This document shows positions 26,545 to 36,640 of a DNA stretch of 64,000 nt, in pieces; positions within the stretch are counted from its first letter, which is position 1; every line of letters starts with the position of its first letter. The translations under genes and the position numbers were made by a program. The stretch spans positions 189,818-253,817 of the forward strand of contig JADJNA010000055.1 in the NCBI GenBank assembly GCA_016709305.1, written 5' to 3'. The DNA comes from Candidatus Villigracilis saccharophilus. Its GTDB lineage: Bacteria > Chloroflexota > Anaerolineae > Anaerolineales > Villigracilaceae. The notes under the pieces are model-generated. The model saw only the letters and a list, made by a program, of their open reading frames with translations, was not told where the DNA came from and did no database searches.

Positions 26545-27994
26545 ATGAATAATCCCTATCAACTTTTCATTGACGGAGTCTGGCGTGATGGTTCACTGGC
26601 ACGCGAGTTCCGGTGATTAACCCTGCCACCGAAGAGGCCTTTGCAGAAGTATGTTGGGGCTCGCCAGAAGATGCAAACTCGGCAGTGGATGCGGCTGAAA
26701 GAGCGCTCACTAGTGAATGGTCAACCTGAGTCCGACCCGCAGAGGACGTTTTCTTTTTGCAGTAGCCGCGTCCGTTCGGCGGAATTCGGCGGAACTGGCT
26801 GTGCTCTTTAGTCAAGAACATGGAAAACCGCCTCATCAAGCCGCAGGTGAATTGGAAGATGCTGCCCGCTACCTCGAATATTTTGGTGGGTTGGCAGATA
26901 AGTTGTCAGGGGCTGACCATTGATCTCGGACGGGGCAACTTGATTACGTCCTGCGTGAACCGTTGGGGGTGACAGTCCACATCGCGCCGTGGAATTATCC
27001 ATTGGATATTTTTTGTCGCAGTGTCGCACCGGCTTTGGCAGCGTGCAATACTTGCGTGGTCAAACCAGCAGAAGAGATTTCACTCGTCACACTTGCCTTG
27101 ACGCGTCTGTTTCAAGAAGAGGGAATTCCGGCTGGGGTGCTCAACGTGATTCCCGGGTCTGGTTCGTTGTTGGGTCCGGTGCTGACCGAAGACCCGCGTG
27201 TACGCGGCATTGTTTTCACGGGTTCAGTGGTAACGGGGCGCAAGGTGCTTCAATCTGCGGCGCGCAACATTACGCCGGTGGTCTCGATGGAACTTGGTGG
27301 CAAGGCGGCTTCGTTAGTCTTTGTTAAGGATGCAGCGGAACTGGATGGTCCTGCGGGCGGCGCGGCAGGCGCGATGGCTTGGAATGCCGGGCAATCATGC
27401 GGTCAGCGTTCACGTTGGTATGTGCGCCGTGATCTCTATGAACTCTTCATTGAAAAAGTCATCGAGCGCGTGCGCGGCTTGAAGGTTGGTCCGTTCACTC
27501 AGCCTGGTGTCCAGCTCGGTCCGCTGGTATCGAAAAAACATTACGACAATGTCATGAACTATATCCGTATCGGCATTGAAGAAGGTGCACAACTGATTGC
27601 AGGCGGTGGACGTCCGGAAGGTGTCGGTGAAAAAGGCTACTTCGTCGCGCCAACTGTTTTTGCTGATTGCAACAATCGTATGCGCATCGTCCGCGAGGAA
27701 ATCTTTGGACCCGTCATTACGATCATCCCCGTGGATAGTCTTGACGAAGCGCTTGCGCTTGCAAACGACAACATGTTCGGACTTTCCTCCGAGATTTGGA
27801 CCAGCGATCTCACCATCGCTCACTCGGTCGCATCCAAGCTTGATGTTGGTCATGTGACGATCAACGGTTCCGCCGCCTTTGGCTTTGAAGTCCCGTTCGG
27901 TGGCGTCAAACAAAGCGGTTTGGGTCGCGAGGGCGGACCGGAAGCAATATTAGCTTATACGCGTTTGAAGAATGTTTGGATCAATCTCAAGTGA
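26545..27994 (+). pseudogene. NAD(P)-dependent aldehyde dehydrogenase, frameshifted N-terminus
   Basis: The part from 26963 is intact: APWNYPLDIF, KPAEEISL, FTGSVVTG cofactor loop, general-base glutamate in MELGGK, catalytic cysteine in GQSCGQRS, then EEIFGPV and FGGVKQSGLGREGG. The N-terminal 130 residues (NNPYQLFIDGVWRDG, RVINPATEEAFAEV) need frame changes near 26605, 26730 and 26925. It is a family member of about 480 residues that oxidises an aldehyde to an acid. In a uronate locus candidates are 2,5-dioxovalerate-type or glycolaldehyde/lactaldehyde substrates; which one is not determined. Confidence 0.75.
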
Positions 27995-28005
27995 ATGAGG
28001 AATAA

Positions 28006-29035
28006 ATGAAAATTGTTACCTTTGGGGAGATCATGCTGCGCCTTGCCCCACCTGGCTTCCAGCGTTTTACACAGGCGCGTACATTTGAAGCCACCTACGG
28101 TGGGGGCGAAGCGAATGTCGCTGTCTCACTCGCCAACTATGGGGAAGCAGTAGAGTTCGTCACTCGTCTACCCAAGAATGAATTGGGTGATGCAGCCTTT
28201 TCCAGCCTGCGAGGACTCGGTGTTGGAACGAATCATATTTCCCGTGGTGGTGAACGCATTGGGATTTATTTTCTGGAAGCCGGAGCCGCTCAGCGCGCGA
28301 GTAAAGTGATCTACGACCGCGCTGGATCAAGCTTCGCAACCATTCAGCCTGGCACCATGGACTGGAAAAGTATCTTCGCTGACGCCGATTGGTTCCACTG
28401 GACGGGGATCACACCTGCCGTTTCACAAGGTGCGGCTGAAGTTTGCCGCGAAGCAATTCTTTGCTCGTGAAATGGGTGTGACTGTTTCAACAGATTTAAA
28501 TTACCGCGCCAAACTTTGGAAGTGGGGGAAAATCAGCCAGTGAAGTAATGAGCGATTTGGTGAGTATGTGTGATGTGGCACTGGGCAACGAAGAAGATGC
28601 TGAAAAAGTCTTTGGCATCCACTCTCCTGAAAGTGACGTTACCTCAGGCAAGGTGGACGGTGACCATTATCGCTATGTTTGCGAAAAACTTGCAGAACGA
28701 TTCTCTTCACTCAAGACCATTTCCATCACATTGCGTGGTTCGCTTTCAGCGAGTCACAATACCTGGTCTGGTGTTTGTGGCGCAATGGTGATTTTTTCTC
28801 TGCTCCCACTTATGACATCCTCCCGATCATTGATCGTGTAGGTGGCGGCGACTCTTTCATGGGTGGGTTGATCTATGGCTTGCGTAAATATCCGACAGAT
28901 CCACAGAAGGCGTTGAATTTTGCAGCAGCCGCTGCATGTTTGAAGCACAGCATTATCGGCGACTTCAACGCGGTTAGCGTTGCTGAAGTAGAAACCCTGA
29001 TGGGTGGTGATGCTTCGGGGCGCGTTTCAAGATAA
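28006..29035 (+). pseudogene. kdgK: 2-keto-3-deoxygluconate kinase (PfkB family), frameshifted
   Basis: The first 150 residues are intact: VTFGEIMLRLAPPG, then YGGGEANVAVSLANYG (substrate-binding diglycine) and TRLPKNELGDAA, typical of KdgK. After frame changes near 28465, 28530 and 28790, the PfkB signature DRVGGGDSFMGGLIYGL with catalytic aspartate appears. It phosphorylates 2-keto-3-deoxygluconate to KDPG, the step between KduD and the aldolase that follows. It sits 12 bases after the aldehyde dehydrogenase. Confidence 0.75.
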
Positions 29036-29088
29036 CCACATGCAGGGGTGCAGCATTGCTGCGCCCCTACTATCGAAAAGGATTTCCT

Positions 29089-30111
29089 ATGGCTCGTTTT
29101 ATGCGTTTGGATGTTACGAATACACTGCTTGACACCGGCATCTTGCCGCTTTTTTATAACAGCGATGTTGAGACTGCGATTGAACTTGTAAATGCCTGTG
29201 TCCGCGGTGGAGCGCGAGTAATTGAATTCACCAACCGCGGTGAAATGGCGTATCCAGTTTTTACTGAATTGGTTAAATATTTTGCCAAGGCAGATCCATC
29301 TGTGATCTTAGGCATCGGCTCGATTCTCGATGCGCCTACTGCGGCATTGTTCATCACTTCAGGCGCGAATTTTATCGTCGGACCAAGTTTCAATCCAGAG
29401 ATTTCACGTTTGTGTAATCGCCGCAAGATTTTGTATTTACCTGGTTGCTCCACCGAGAATGAAATCACCACAGCCGAAGAATTAGGCGCTGAGATTTGCA
29501 AGATCTTCCCTGGCGAATCAGCTGGCGGAGCTGGTTTTATCAGCGCGGTGATGGCACCATGTCCGTGGCATCGCCTACTCCCCACTGGCGGTGTGGATGC
29601 CACTGAAGCCAGTATAAATGAATGGATCAAAGCCGGGGCTGCTGTAGTTGGGTTGGGTAGCAAGCTGATCTCAGCGCAAGCGGTTAAGGATAAAGATTGT
29701 GATGGCATTACTGCAAAGACTGCACAGTGTGTAGGTTGGGTACAGTCGGCGCGTGGCATGTCAATCTTTAGTGGGGTAGAGCACATTGGATTGTATGCGC
29801 ACAAATCTGACCCCGCGACTCTCAGTGCCTGGTATGAGCAGACCTTTGATCTAAAGAACAAGGAAGGCAACAGCTCGTTTTTTGTGTCAGGCTCCGGGTC
29901 GTGACGAATCGAAGTTCCCAAAGTCAGTGCAGATGCTCAAGTGCATATCGCTATCCGCGTTACCAATTTTGAAGCCGCAGTTGCGAATCTACAAGCCAAA
30001 GGCATCAGTTTGAAAGATGTCTCCATCAAGCCTGAATCCAAATCTGGTTATTTGGATGTTGCTGACCCTGAAGGTAATCTGGTTCATTTGTTATGGCCGC
30101 CAAAAAGGTAA
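29089..30111 (+). pseudogene. KDPG aldolase fused to a VOC/glyoxalase domain, in-frame stop
   Basis: Residues about 1-223 are a class I KDPG/KHG aldolase (Eda): ILPLFYN start, catalytic glutamate in VIEFTNRGE, Schiff-base lysine in ICKIFPGES and the phosphate loop LLPTGGVDA. It splits KDPG into pyruvate and glyceraldehyde-3-phosphate. Without a stop, a vicinal-oxygen-chelate domain follows (FSGVEHIGLYAHKSD; later VHIAIRVTNFEAAV and DPEGNLVHLLWPP). A TGA at 29902-29904 interrupts this domain in the same frame, where homologous folds usually have glycine. Start 29089 follows AAAGGA. The fusion could couple the aldolase to aldehyde detoxification, which is speculative. Confidence 0.75.
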
Positions 30112-30136
30112 AATGGGTCTTTGAGGAGATTACTTA

Positions 30137-32771
30137 ATGCCGGTTAAACATTTACACTTTGTATCCAGATTGATGAGGGTAGCTCTATTGGTGAGTCTAA
30201 TTTTGGGCGTTAGCCAGCCTGTGTTGGCTCAAACTGGAGGACCGTTGGCTCCGCCGGAAATTCCCGGCGAAGCGGTATATATTCCATTTCCAGTTAACAT
30301 AACTCTTGATGGAAAACTTGATGATTGGGAAAATGTGCCCGTACAAGTTGTAACAAAAGGTGTAGCTGCCAGTGCAGTGCCGGGTGAAAATGGTCCTTTC
30401 TCTTTTGCAGTCGCGGCGGATAACCAGAACTTCTTACATCACCATGTCCATCACAGATAAGACCATCATTACCGGAAAACACGAAACAAACTTTTGGAAT
30501 GAAGACTCTCTTGAGTTTTATTTGAATATGAGCGGCGACCTAAATCCCCCTGCCTACGCTGATGGTATCTTTCAAGTTAATATTAATCCAGGAGATATTG
30601 GCAATATGGATGCAGCCAGATTGACACTAAGTGGACGCAATTCAGAACAAGCTCCGATAAGTGGTTTGTCTTTATAACTGCAGATGGCTGGGGTTTTGAA
30701 GCTGCTTTGCCGATACTTTTCAAGCCATCCGGGCTGGAAATCGGTTTTCAAGCGCAAGCCAACGGCGCTAGTCAATTGGATCGAGATATTAAACCATCTG
30801 GTCCAATGCCGATACCCTTGATAATTCATGGCAATATCCATATTTATTCGGGGGCATTATTTGTTGAAGTGGGGCGCACAGATGTTCCCACGTCAGTGCC
30901 GCGTGAGGTTGTGTCCACAGCCATGTCAACTCCTGCCCCTTTCACGTCGCGCCAGCAGATAAGTGTGAATCAAGTCGGCTACTATCCCGGTGCAATTAAA
31001 ATAGCAGGTCTGGCGTCAAATCGCAAAAGCCCGTGGATTGGGTGCTCAAAGATGGAGCGGACAAATTGTATTAACAGGCAAAACAAAAGTAATGGATTTT
31101 GATGGCGCTTCTGGCGATACCGTACATCGAATCGATTTCTCCGCATACGTCACGCCCGGTAAGGGATACACCTTGGAAGCCGATGACCATAAAAGTGACC
31201 CTTTTGAGATCGGTAAGACATTGTATAGTACTTTGAAATTGGATGCCTTGCGTTACTTTTATTTGAATCGCAGCGGCATTCCGCTCGAAGAGCCCTATGC
31301 AGGAGAGTGGGTGCGGCCAGCCGGACACGTGAGTGACAGACAGGTTTCCTGTTATGTTGGTGTCGATTCTGCGGGTCAAAGTTGGCCTGCCTGTGATTAC
31401 AAACTCAATGCATCCGGTGGCTGGTACGATGCCGGTGACTATGGCAAGTATGTAGTCAACGGCGGCATTGCGGTGTGGACTCTGTTGAATGCATATGAAC
31501 GCAATCCATCTGCTTTTGCCGATGCGACGTTGAATATCCCCGAAAGCGGAAACGGTGTGCCGGACATTTTAGATGAAGCACGCTGGGAAATGGAATTTTT
31601 ACTGGCTATGCAAGTGCCTGAAGGTCAAGCATTGGCAGGTATGGCACATCACAAATTGCACGGAGTCAAATGGGATGCAATGCCCGTTCTGCCGCCTGCC
31701 GAAAGCGATACCCGCTTCCTCTTTCCTCCCTCGACAGCTGCTACATTAAATCTAGCGGCCACTGCAGCTCAGTGTGCGCGCATCTGGAAAAATGTGGATG
31801 CAGATTTTGCGGCGCGTTGTTTGACCGCCGCAGAAAAAGCCTGGCAGGCAGCGAACGCGCATCCTGATATGCTGGCGGCTGAATTTCCAGATCTGGGTGG
31901 CGGCGCTTACGGTGACAGCAAAGTATCGGATGAGTTTTACTGGGCGGCGGTGGAGTTGTATCTCACCACAGGTAATCTGGATTATCAGAAATTCTATACC
32001 AAATCAGAAAATAATTTATCAGCTCAAGCGATGTTCTGGGCTGATACAGCATCACTAGGCACCATCTCATTGGCTGTGGTAGGGCAGGATACGGCGGCGC
32101 AGGCATCCCTAGTCAAAGCTGCTGATGATGTTATGGCTATTATGTATGCTGAATCAAATGGCTATCTCTCGCCCCTTTCATCAAATAATTATCAATGGGG
32201 CTCCAATGCAGATGCACTTAACCGTGCCATTATGCTGGCATTGGCTTATGATTTCACCAGCGAAGCACGTTATTTGGATGCCGCAACTGAAGTGATGAAT
32301 TACGTGCTGGGGCGCAACGCAGTAAACTTCAGTTTCGTCTCCGGCTATGGCACGCAGTCTCTTGAGCATCCGCATCACCGCTTCTGGGGAAACCAGCCAG
32401 AGAATGGTTTCCCGCCTCCTCCGCTAGGTGCATTATCGGGCGGACCCAATGGCAACCCAACCGACCCCGCCGCCATTGATGCTGGCTTGGTTGGCAAACC
32501 GCCAGCAAAAAGCTATGTGGATGATATTGGATCGTTTTCCACCAACGAGGTAGCTATTAACTGGAATGCTCCATTAGCCTGGGTAGCGGCGTATTTGGAT
32601 GACGCTAATCGCCCGATTCTGTCCGATGAACAATCGCCAGCAACTGATAATCCTATTCAATCAATTCAGCCTCAAGCGAAGCGGGGTTTCTTGTGGTTTG
32701 CCATATTGGGTGGAGTGATTGTCTCTGGATTGTTGGTTGCCGTGAATATCTGGCGGCGGCGCCAAGCTTGA
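30137..32771 (+). pseudogene. GH9 glycoside hydrolase with N-terminal binding domain and C-terminal anchor, frameshifted N-terminus
   Basis: The catalytic part (about 31040-32630) is intact: GGWYDAGDYGKYVVNGG with the nucleophile/base aspartates, HHRFW and the acid glutamate in DDIGSFSTNEVAINWNAP, all hallmarks of GH9 endoglucanases. It is preceded by a signal peptide (LLVSLILGVSQPVLAQ), a CBM9-like domain (ITLDGKLDDWENVP, NEDSLEFYLNMSG) broken by frame changes near 30430, 30675 and 30860, and a GH9-type Ig-like domain (SVNQVGYYPGAIKIAGL). A C-terminal membrane helix followed by RRRQA would anchor it outside the cell. It likely attacks beta-1,4-glucans or related glycans. Confidence 0.8.
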
Positions 32772-32842
32772 AACTATAAGATTTAGGTTTATCCTGATGC
32801 TACTTGTGCTCTAAGATCGCTGGTCCTATAAACAATGCCCGA

Positions 32843-32865
32843 AATGGAACTCGCGGTGCATAACT
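32843..32865 (+). repeat. 23-nt direct repeat, copy 1
   Basis: AATGGAACTCGCGGTGC followed by [A/G]TAACT recurs at 36068-36090 with one difference, in the same orientation. The two copies bracket a 3.2-kb block of mostly broken genes, so they may mark a recombination or mobile-element boundary. Confidence 0.5.
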
Positions 32866-32887
32866 ATTTTTCACCAGTGCCTGCATT

Positions 32888-33112
32888 TTATTGATTTTCA
32901 AAGATCACTGTTCGGTCGCGCCTGGTAAACTTGGCGTTGAACATGGCTTTGTCTACCCGGCTGAACAGGGCTTCCACGGTTTCGGCTTGCTGACCGTGGA
33001 TCATCTCGACGATACCCATGCTGAGTGTAACGGATACATTTCCTTTTTCAACTGTGATGCCCGTGCCCGCATTTCAAGTGTCAGCCTTGGCCAAAGCAAC
33101 GCGAGCACACCA
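32888..33112 (-). pseudogene. C-terminal remnant of a GGDEF (diguanylate cyclase) domain
   Basis: On the minus strand the sequence ends with ITVEKGNVSVTLSMGIVEM, then ETVEALFSRVDKAMFNAK and the stop at 32888-32890. These are the last strand-helix units of GGDEF domains (VSIGVA, then a helix with ADxALYxAK). The catalytic GGDEF loop itself and everything upstream are absent. It is a gene fragment. Confidence 0.5.
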
Positions 33113-33259
33113 TATAGAATCGCGATCCCACCACGCTACCTCCCCTACCCACCATTTACGGAGTTAATTGTCAACACAATTTTCTCCATAACAACGAATT
33201 TTATGTATAAAGCTCTTCTGCTCCGGACCGGACACAGGAGAGTAAAAAATATTTTTTTC

Positions 33260-33779
33260 CTAGTAGGTCATTACAATATTGTTTTCGACAGACGACACAC
33301 CCGGTGTGCCCCAGGCAGAATAATGGGCTTCTTCTTTTTCCTGCCAGGTATGGGCTTTGCCTTGCAATGTCACTTTGCCATCGTGAACTGTCACGGTAAT
33401 TTTCCTGGCATCCGACATTGAATTATGTTTGAAAGAGTTTTCGATAGTGGTTTTTATTTCCACTTTCAACCGTTACCATTGACCTGGTCACTTGGAACAA
33501 CAACATTCCAAGCGAGGGCATTCAAAGTAGTTTCTGCAATATCAGTATACGTATGCTCGCTGTTAAAAGGCAGGTTAACTAAGAGTTCTTCGGCGATGGC
33601 CTTTACGCCAGCAACACGCCCAGCAACTTTTTCAGCCGAGTGTTTTTCAAAAGCGGCACATTGCCGCTAAGGGTAATCACACCATCTTTGGCTGTAACGC
33701 CGATCTCTCCGCCAGTGATATTTGGCGCACAATTGATCTCATCCTGTACATCATGTTGTAATTCCGAGTTAGTTTTCAT
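33260..33779 (-). pseudogene. BON-domain protein, frameshifted and lacking its middle domain
   Basis: It starts at 33779 (MKTNSELQHDVQDEI) with a first BON domain: GEIGVTAKDGVITLSGNV, continued after a frame change by EKVAGRVAGVKAIAEEL. Then NALAWNVVVPSDQVN leads directly into the last BON domain (DARKITVTVHDGKVTLQG, EEAHYSAWGTPGVSSVENNI). In related periplasmic proteins a second BON domain stands between these parts, and here it is missing. Such proteins bind membranes or stabilise the envelope under stress. Confidence 0.6.
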
Positions 33780-34191
33780 ATCATTTTCTCCACTTATTTT
33801 CTACAAAAAAATTGATGGTAACATCAAGGTAATTTACCGCTTACTTAAATATGTCACAAACCTTCCCTCGCCACATCCATTGACAGAGGGATGTGGGTCT
33901 CCGACACCTGGAGGAGGCGAAAAACATACGCTCATTCGAAAATTGCAGTATGATCCAAAGACCCTACTGCATCCTTTAATTCAAGGGCAACGTGCCACTC
34001 TGTTGAACCAGATATGAAAGGCTCCGGTTATATTTTTTTAAAACTGCAAATCTTTTTTGGGGTTCGTAGCAGTTGCTTATTTGAGCGGAAAATCATCTGA
34101 CATCGAAGTGAAGTTCATGATCCCATTCGTTTCGATGGCACCGATGCGTCCATCACCGTGTCTTCGCTAAAAAACAAGCCCTGGAGAAAGT
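33780..34191. other. Intergenic region between BON and glycosyltransferase remnants
   Basis: 412 bases without a recognisable gene. There is a short hairpin (CCACATCC at 33871-33878 with GGATGTGG at 33889-33896), which may terminate leftward or rightward transcripts. Nothing else was identified. Confidence 0.4.
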
Positions 34192-34726
34192 ATGAAACGC
34201 ATTCTCGTTTTGATCGCAGATTATGGATATGGACATCACAGCGCAGCTATTGCGATTTCGGAGGCGCTGCAGGAAACTCATGGAGAGGATTGTGTGGTGG
34301 AAATCGTTACCCCCTGGATGACGAGCGCGCCGCATCAATTTTGCAAGATGAACAGGTAAATTACGATCGAATCATTCGTGAGATGTCGGATTTATACAAA
34401 CTGGGATATCGAGTCAGTGATAGTGCAGCTGCAAGCAGCCTCATCGAGAGCACCATGAGACCCTTGTTATTCAATCTTTACGTAATGTCGTAGGCCGGCA
34501 TCAACCACTGGACAGAAAACCGGCAATGCTGATTATGTCGTCAGTGGAAACGCCGGGGATCTCGCCCGCGATCCAATGGAAGTTCTCGAGGTAATGTGTC
34601 TTTGGGTTGGAAAAAGAGGAAGAACTTAATAATACGCGGAGCCAAAATGCTCGCAATCTGGGGCAACCCCTGGCAGCTTATGATGTAGCCGAGTTGATCT
34701 GGAGCGCATCGAATGATCCCAATTAA
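34192..34726 (+). pseudogene. MGDG-synthase-like glycosyltransferase, degraded
   Basis: The start MKRILVLIADYGYGHHSAA is the N-terminal motif of monogalactosyldiacylglycerol synthase-like glycosyltransferases. After a frame change, NYDRIIREMSDLYKLGYRVSD continues the family domain. The end (ARNLGQPLAAYDVAELIW) matches the last helix of the family. Only about 175 codons remain of an expected 380, so the acceptor and UDP-sugar domains are largely deleted and several frames are used. Confidence 0.55.
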
Positions 34727-34889
34727 GATACTCCCTTAGGATGCGATGGCGCATTCACGGTTAGTGTAGCGAAGGGATATAAATTTAGCTGTGCGCCTGA
34801 ATTGCTCAGGCACTTCACCGACACCTTATCACATTAGAAACACTATACACCTCTAGTGAACCATTTTTTGTAGCCCAATAAGGAATATC

Positions 34890-35878
34890 ATGATCCCCAA
34901 CCAATGGTTTGTCATTCTCGAATCCGAACGAAGTCAAAAAAGGGAAACCTATCGGCTTCACACGCATGGGCGAAAAGATCGTTGCATGGCGCGACAGCAA
35001 CGGGAAACTATCCGTGATGAGCGATTTGTGTCCGCATCGCGGTGTGGCGCTCAGTGTCGGCGAAGTGAATGGCGACTGCATTCAATGTCCATTTCACGGT
35101 TTTGAATACGATACCAGCGGAGACTGTAAACTGATCCCGGCCAATGGACGCGATGCCAAGCCTCCCAAAGCCATGCACGTCAAGACTTATCTGACGCGCG
35201 AAGAACACGGCTTTATTTATTTATGGTGGGGCGAGCCTCAGCAGGAATATCCGCCCGTTGCGTGGTTTGAATCCGTCGGCGAGAATATGGTCTACACCAC
35301 CCTGCGCGACCATTGGAAGTGTCATTACTCGCGCGCCATCGAAAACCAATTGGATGTGGTACACCTGCCCTTCATCCACCACAACACTATCGGGCGTGGA
35401 AACCGCACGCTGATTAATGGTCCCGTAACCACGGAAGAAAGCAAAGGCAAAGGCGATCACCTGCTCAATGTGTGGGTCTACAACGTGTTGGACAATGGGC
35501 AAAAACCAACCAAGCCCTCCGATATGCCCGAGCCGACCCGCCGCCCCTTCCTGCAATTTCATTTTCCCAACCTTTGGCACAACTGGATCGCAAGGCATTC
35601 GTATCATCCTGGCGTTCACCCCAATTGACGATGAAAATACCTTGATGTATGTGCGTTACTATCACACCACGCGCACGCCGATCCTGCGTCAACTGATGGG
35701 ATGGGGTGGCAGTTTGGCAAACCTGGTCGTCGAGCGACAGGATCGGCGTGTGGTCAATACCCAGCGTCCCACGCGCTCTGACTTGAATATCAGCGAAATC
35801 TTGATTCAAGGCGATCAACCCATTGTGACGTATCGCAAGCGTCGAAGGATGTTGATTGAAGAAGGAACATTGGAGTAG
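34890..35878 (+). pseudogene. Rieske-type aromatic-ring oxygenase alpha subunit, two frameshifts
   Basis: It reads MIPNQWFVILES then, after a shift near 34925, a Rieske domain with CPHRG and CPFHGF cluster ligands, and a catalytic domain with the mononuclear-iron motif ENQLDVVHLPFIHH. A second shift near 35600 leads to the last 90 residues (DDENTLMYVRYYHT). The roughly 330-residue total matches short Rieske oxygenases related to pheophorbide/choline-type monooxygenases. It would hydroxylate or demethylate an unknown substrate using an external reductase not seen here. Confidence 0.7.
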
Positions 35879-36067
35879 TAACATGTTGCTGTGCTTGCTA
35901 CTTCCTTCATCCGCTCTAAATTATAGGTAAAACAAATGGAAAGGGAATGAGTACCGGATTAAAACTTACGAGATGAAAATGATTTTCGAAAGTATAGATT
36001 TCCCCAAAGCGGATGGTTTTCTGTAGCTATACGATTTTGCGATAGCGGGTTTGTTAAGATTTCCAAT

Positions 36068-36090
36068 AATGGAACTCGCGGTGCGTAACT
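36068..36090 (+). repeat. 23-nt direct repeat, copy 2
   Basis: It differs at one position from 32843-32865. It lies in otherwise featureless sequence between the Rieske oxygenase remnant and the larger repeat. Confidence 0.5.
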
Positions 36091-36361
36091 TTTTGGCATA
36101 CTAATGATAAGTTCAATTTTGAACCCTTTTGGGGCTGTTTTCGTAACTCGTCGCAAAAACATGATGAATGTCATGAGATACTTGTTGCGTTTTATTACGG
36201 TTTTTAATGCTGCGTGCTCAGGTCACAAGATTTTTCGAAAAAAACTAAAACTAGACTGGCGATATTCATACCCAAAATCCAAAAACCAAACGGATGAAGA
36301 AACTTGCACAGGGTTCATTCGAAATTGGGACATAGAGACTGTCAAGCAATTGATGGGCATT

Positions 36362-36456
36362 TTGTTAAAGTCGAGACAAATGTCTTCTTCTGTCCACTCG
36401 TGTCACGAAGAGAACTGTTTTTCTTCACGAATCTAGGCGGATGAGTAGCTAGCACA
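36362..36456 (+). repeat. Dispersed ~100-bp repeat, copy 2
   Basis: It matches 2342-2442 in the same orientation, starting TTGTTAAA(A)GTCGAGACAA and ending AGCACA, with substitutions throughout. No coding frame is shared between the copies. Confidence 0.5.
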
Positions 36457-36575
36457 CCCTGGTCGTTGTACAGCCCAGTGATACATGAAGCCCTAAGCAA
36501 CGCACATTGGCGCAACCTAGGGCTCCGTAAGCATGTTGAATAGATACGACGAAATACGTTATTCTTTTTGAACCA

Positions 36576-36640
36576 CCTGCGAAGCGTGCGGACCGCACGT
36601 CCGGTTGGGTGAGAGGGGGCGGCTAATGACCGCTTATTAA
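36576..36640 (+). other. Possible group II intron domain V/VI remnant
   Basis: The segment has an AGC triad, a GTGCGG/CCGCAC stem and a closing CGTCCGGTT, then GGGTGAGAGGGGGCGG with a stem resembling domain VI. This resembles the 3' ends of bacterial group II introns. The domain V terminal loop appears to be only one base, so it is damaged. No reverse-transcriptase gene is present in the window. Confidence 0.35.

Larger units (their letters stand above)
35879..36622. other. Gene-poor region with repeats and a possible intron tail
   Basis: 744 bases contain copy 2 of the 23-nt repeat (36068-36090), copy 2 of the roughly 100-bp repeat (36362-36456) and a group-II-intron-like 3' end (36576-36640). 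A 110-codon frame at 36104-36436 resembles nothing and overlaps the repeat, so I do not call it. Confidence 0.5.

Noticed and set aside
29902..29904. In-frame TGA in the VOC domain as a second selenocysteine codon
   Set aside because: The position is normally glycine in the fold, no cysteine motif is present, I saw no suitable hairpin right after it, and the region is full of sequence errors. A GGA to TGA error is more likely.
32891..33421. 176-codon plus-strand frame
   Set aside because: The opposite strand encodes GGDEF and BON remnants; this frame has no motif.
36104..36436. 110-codon plus-strand frame in the repeat region
   Set aside because: It overlaps a dispersed repeat, has no ribosome-binding site that I can see and resembles nothing.
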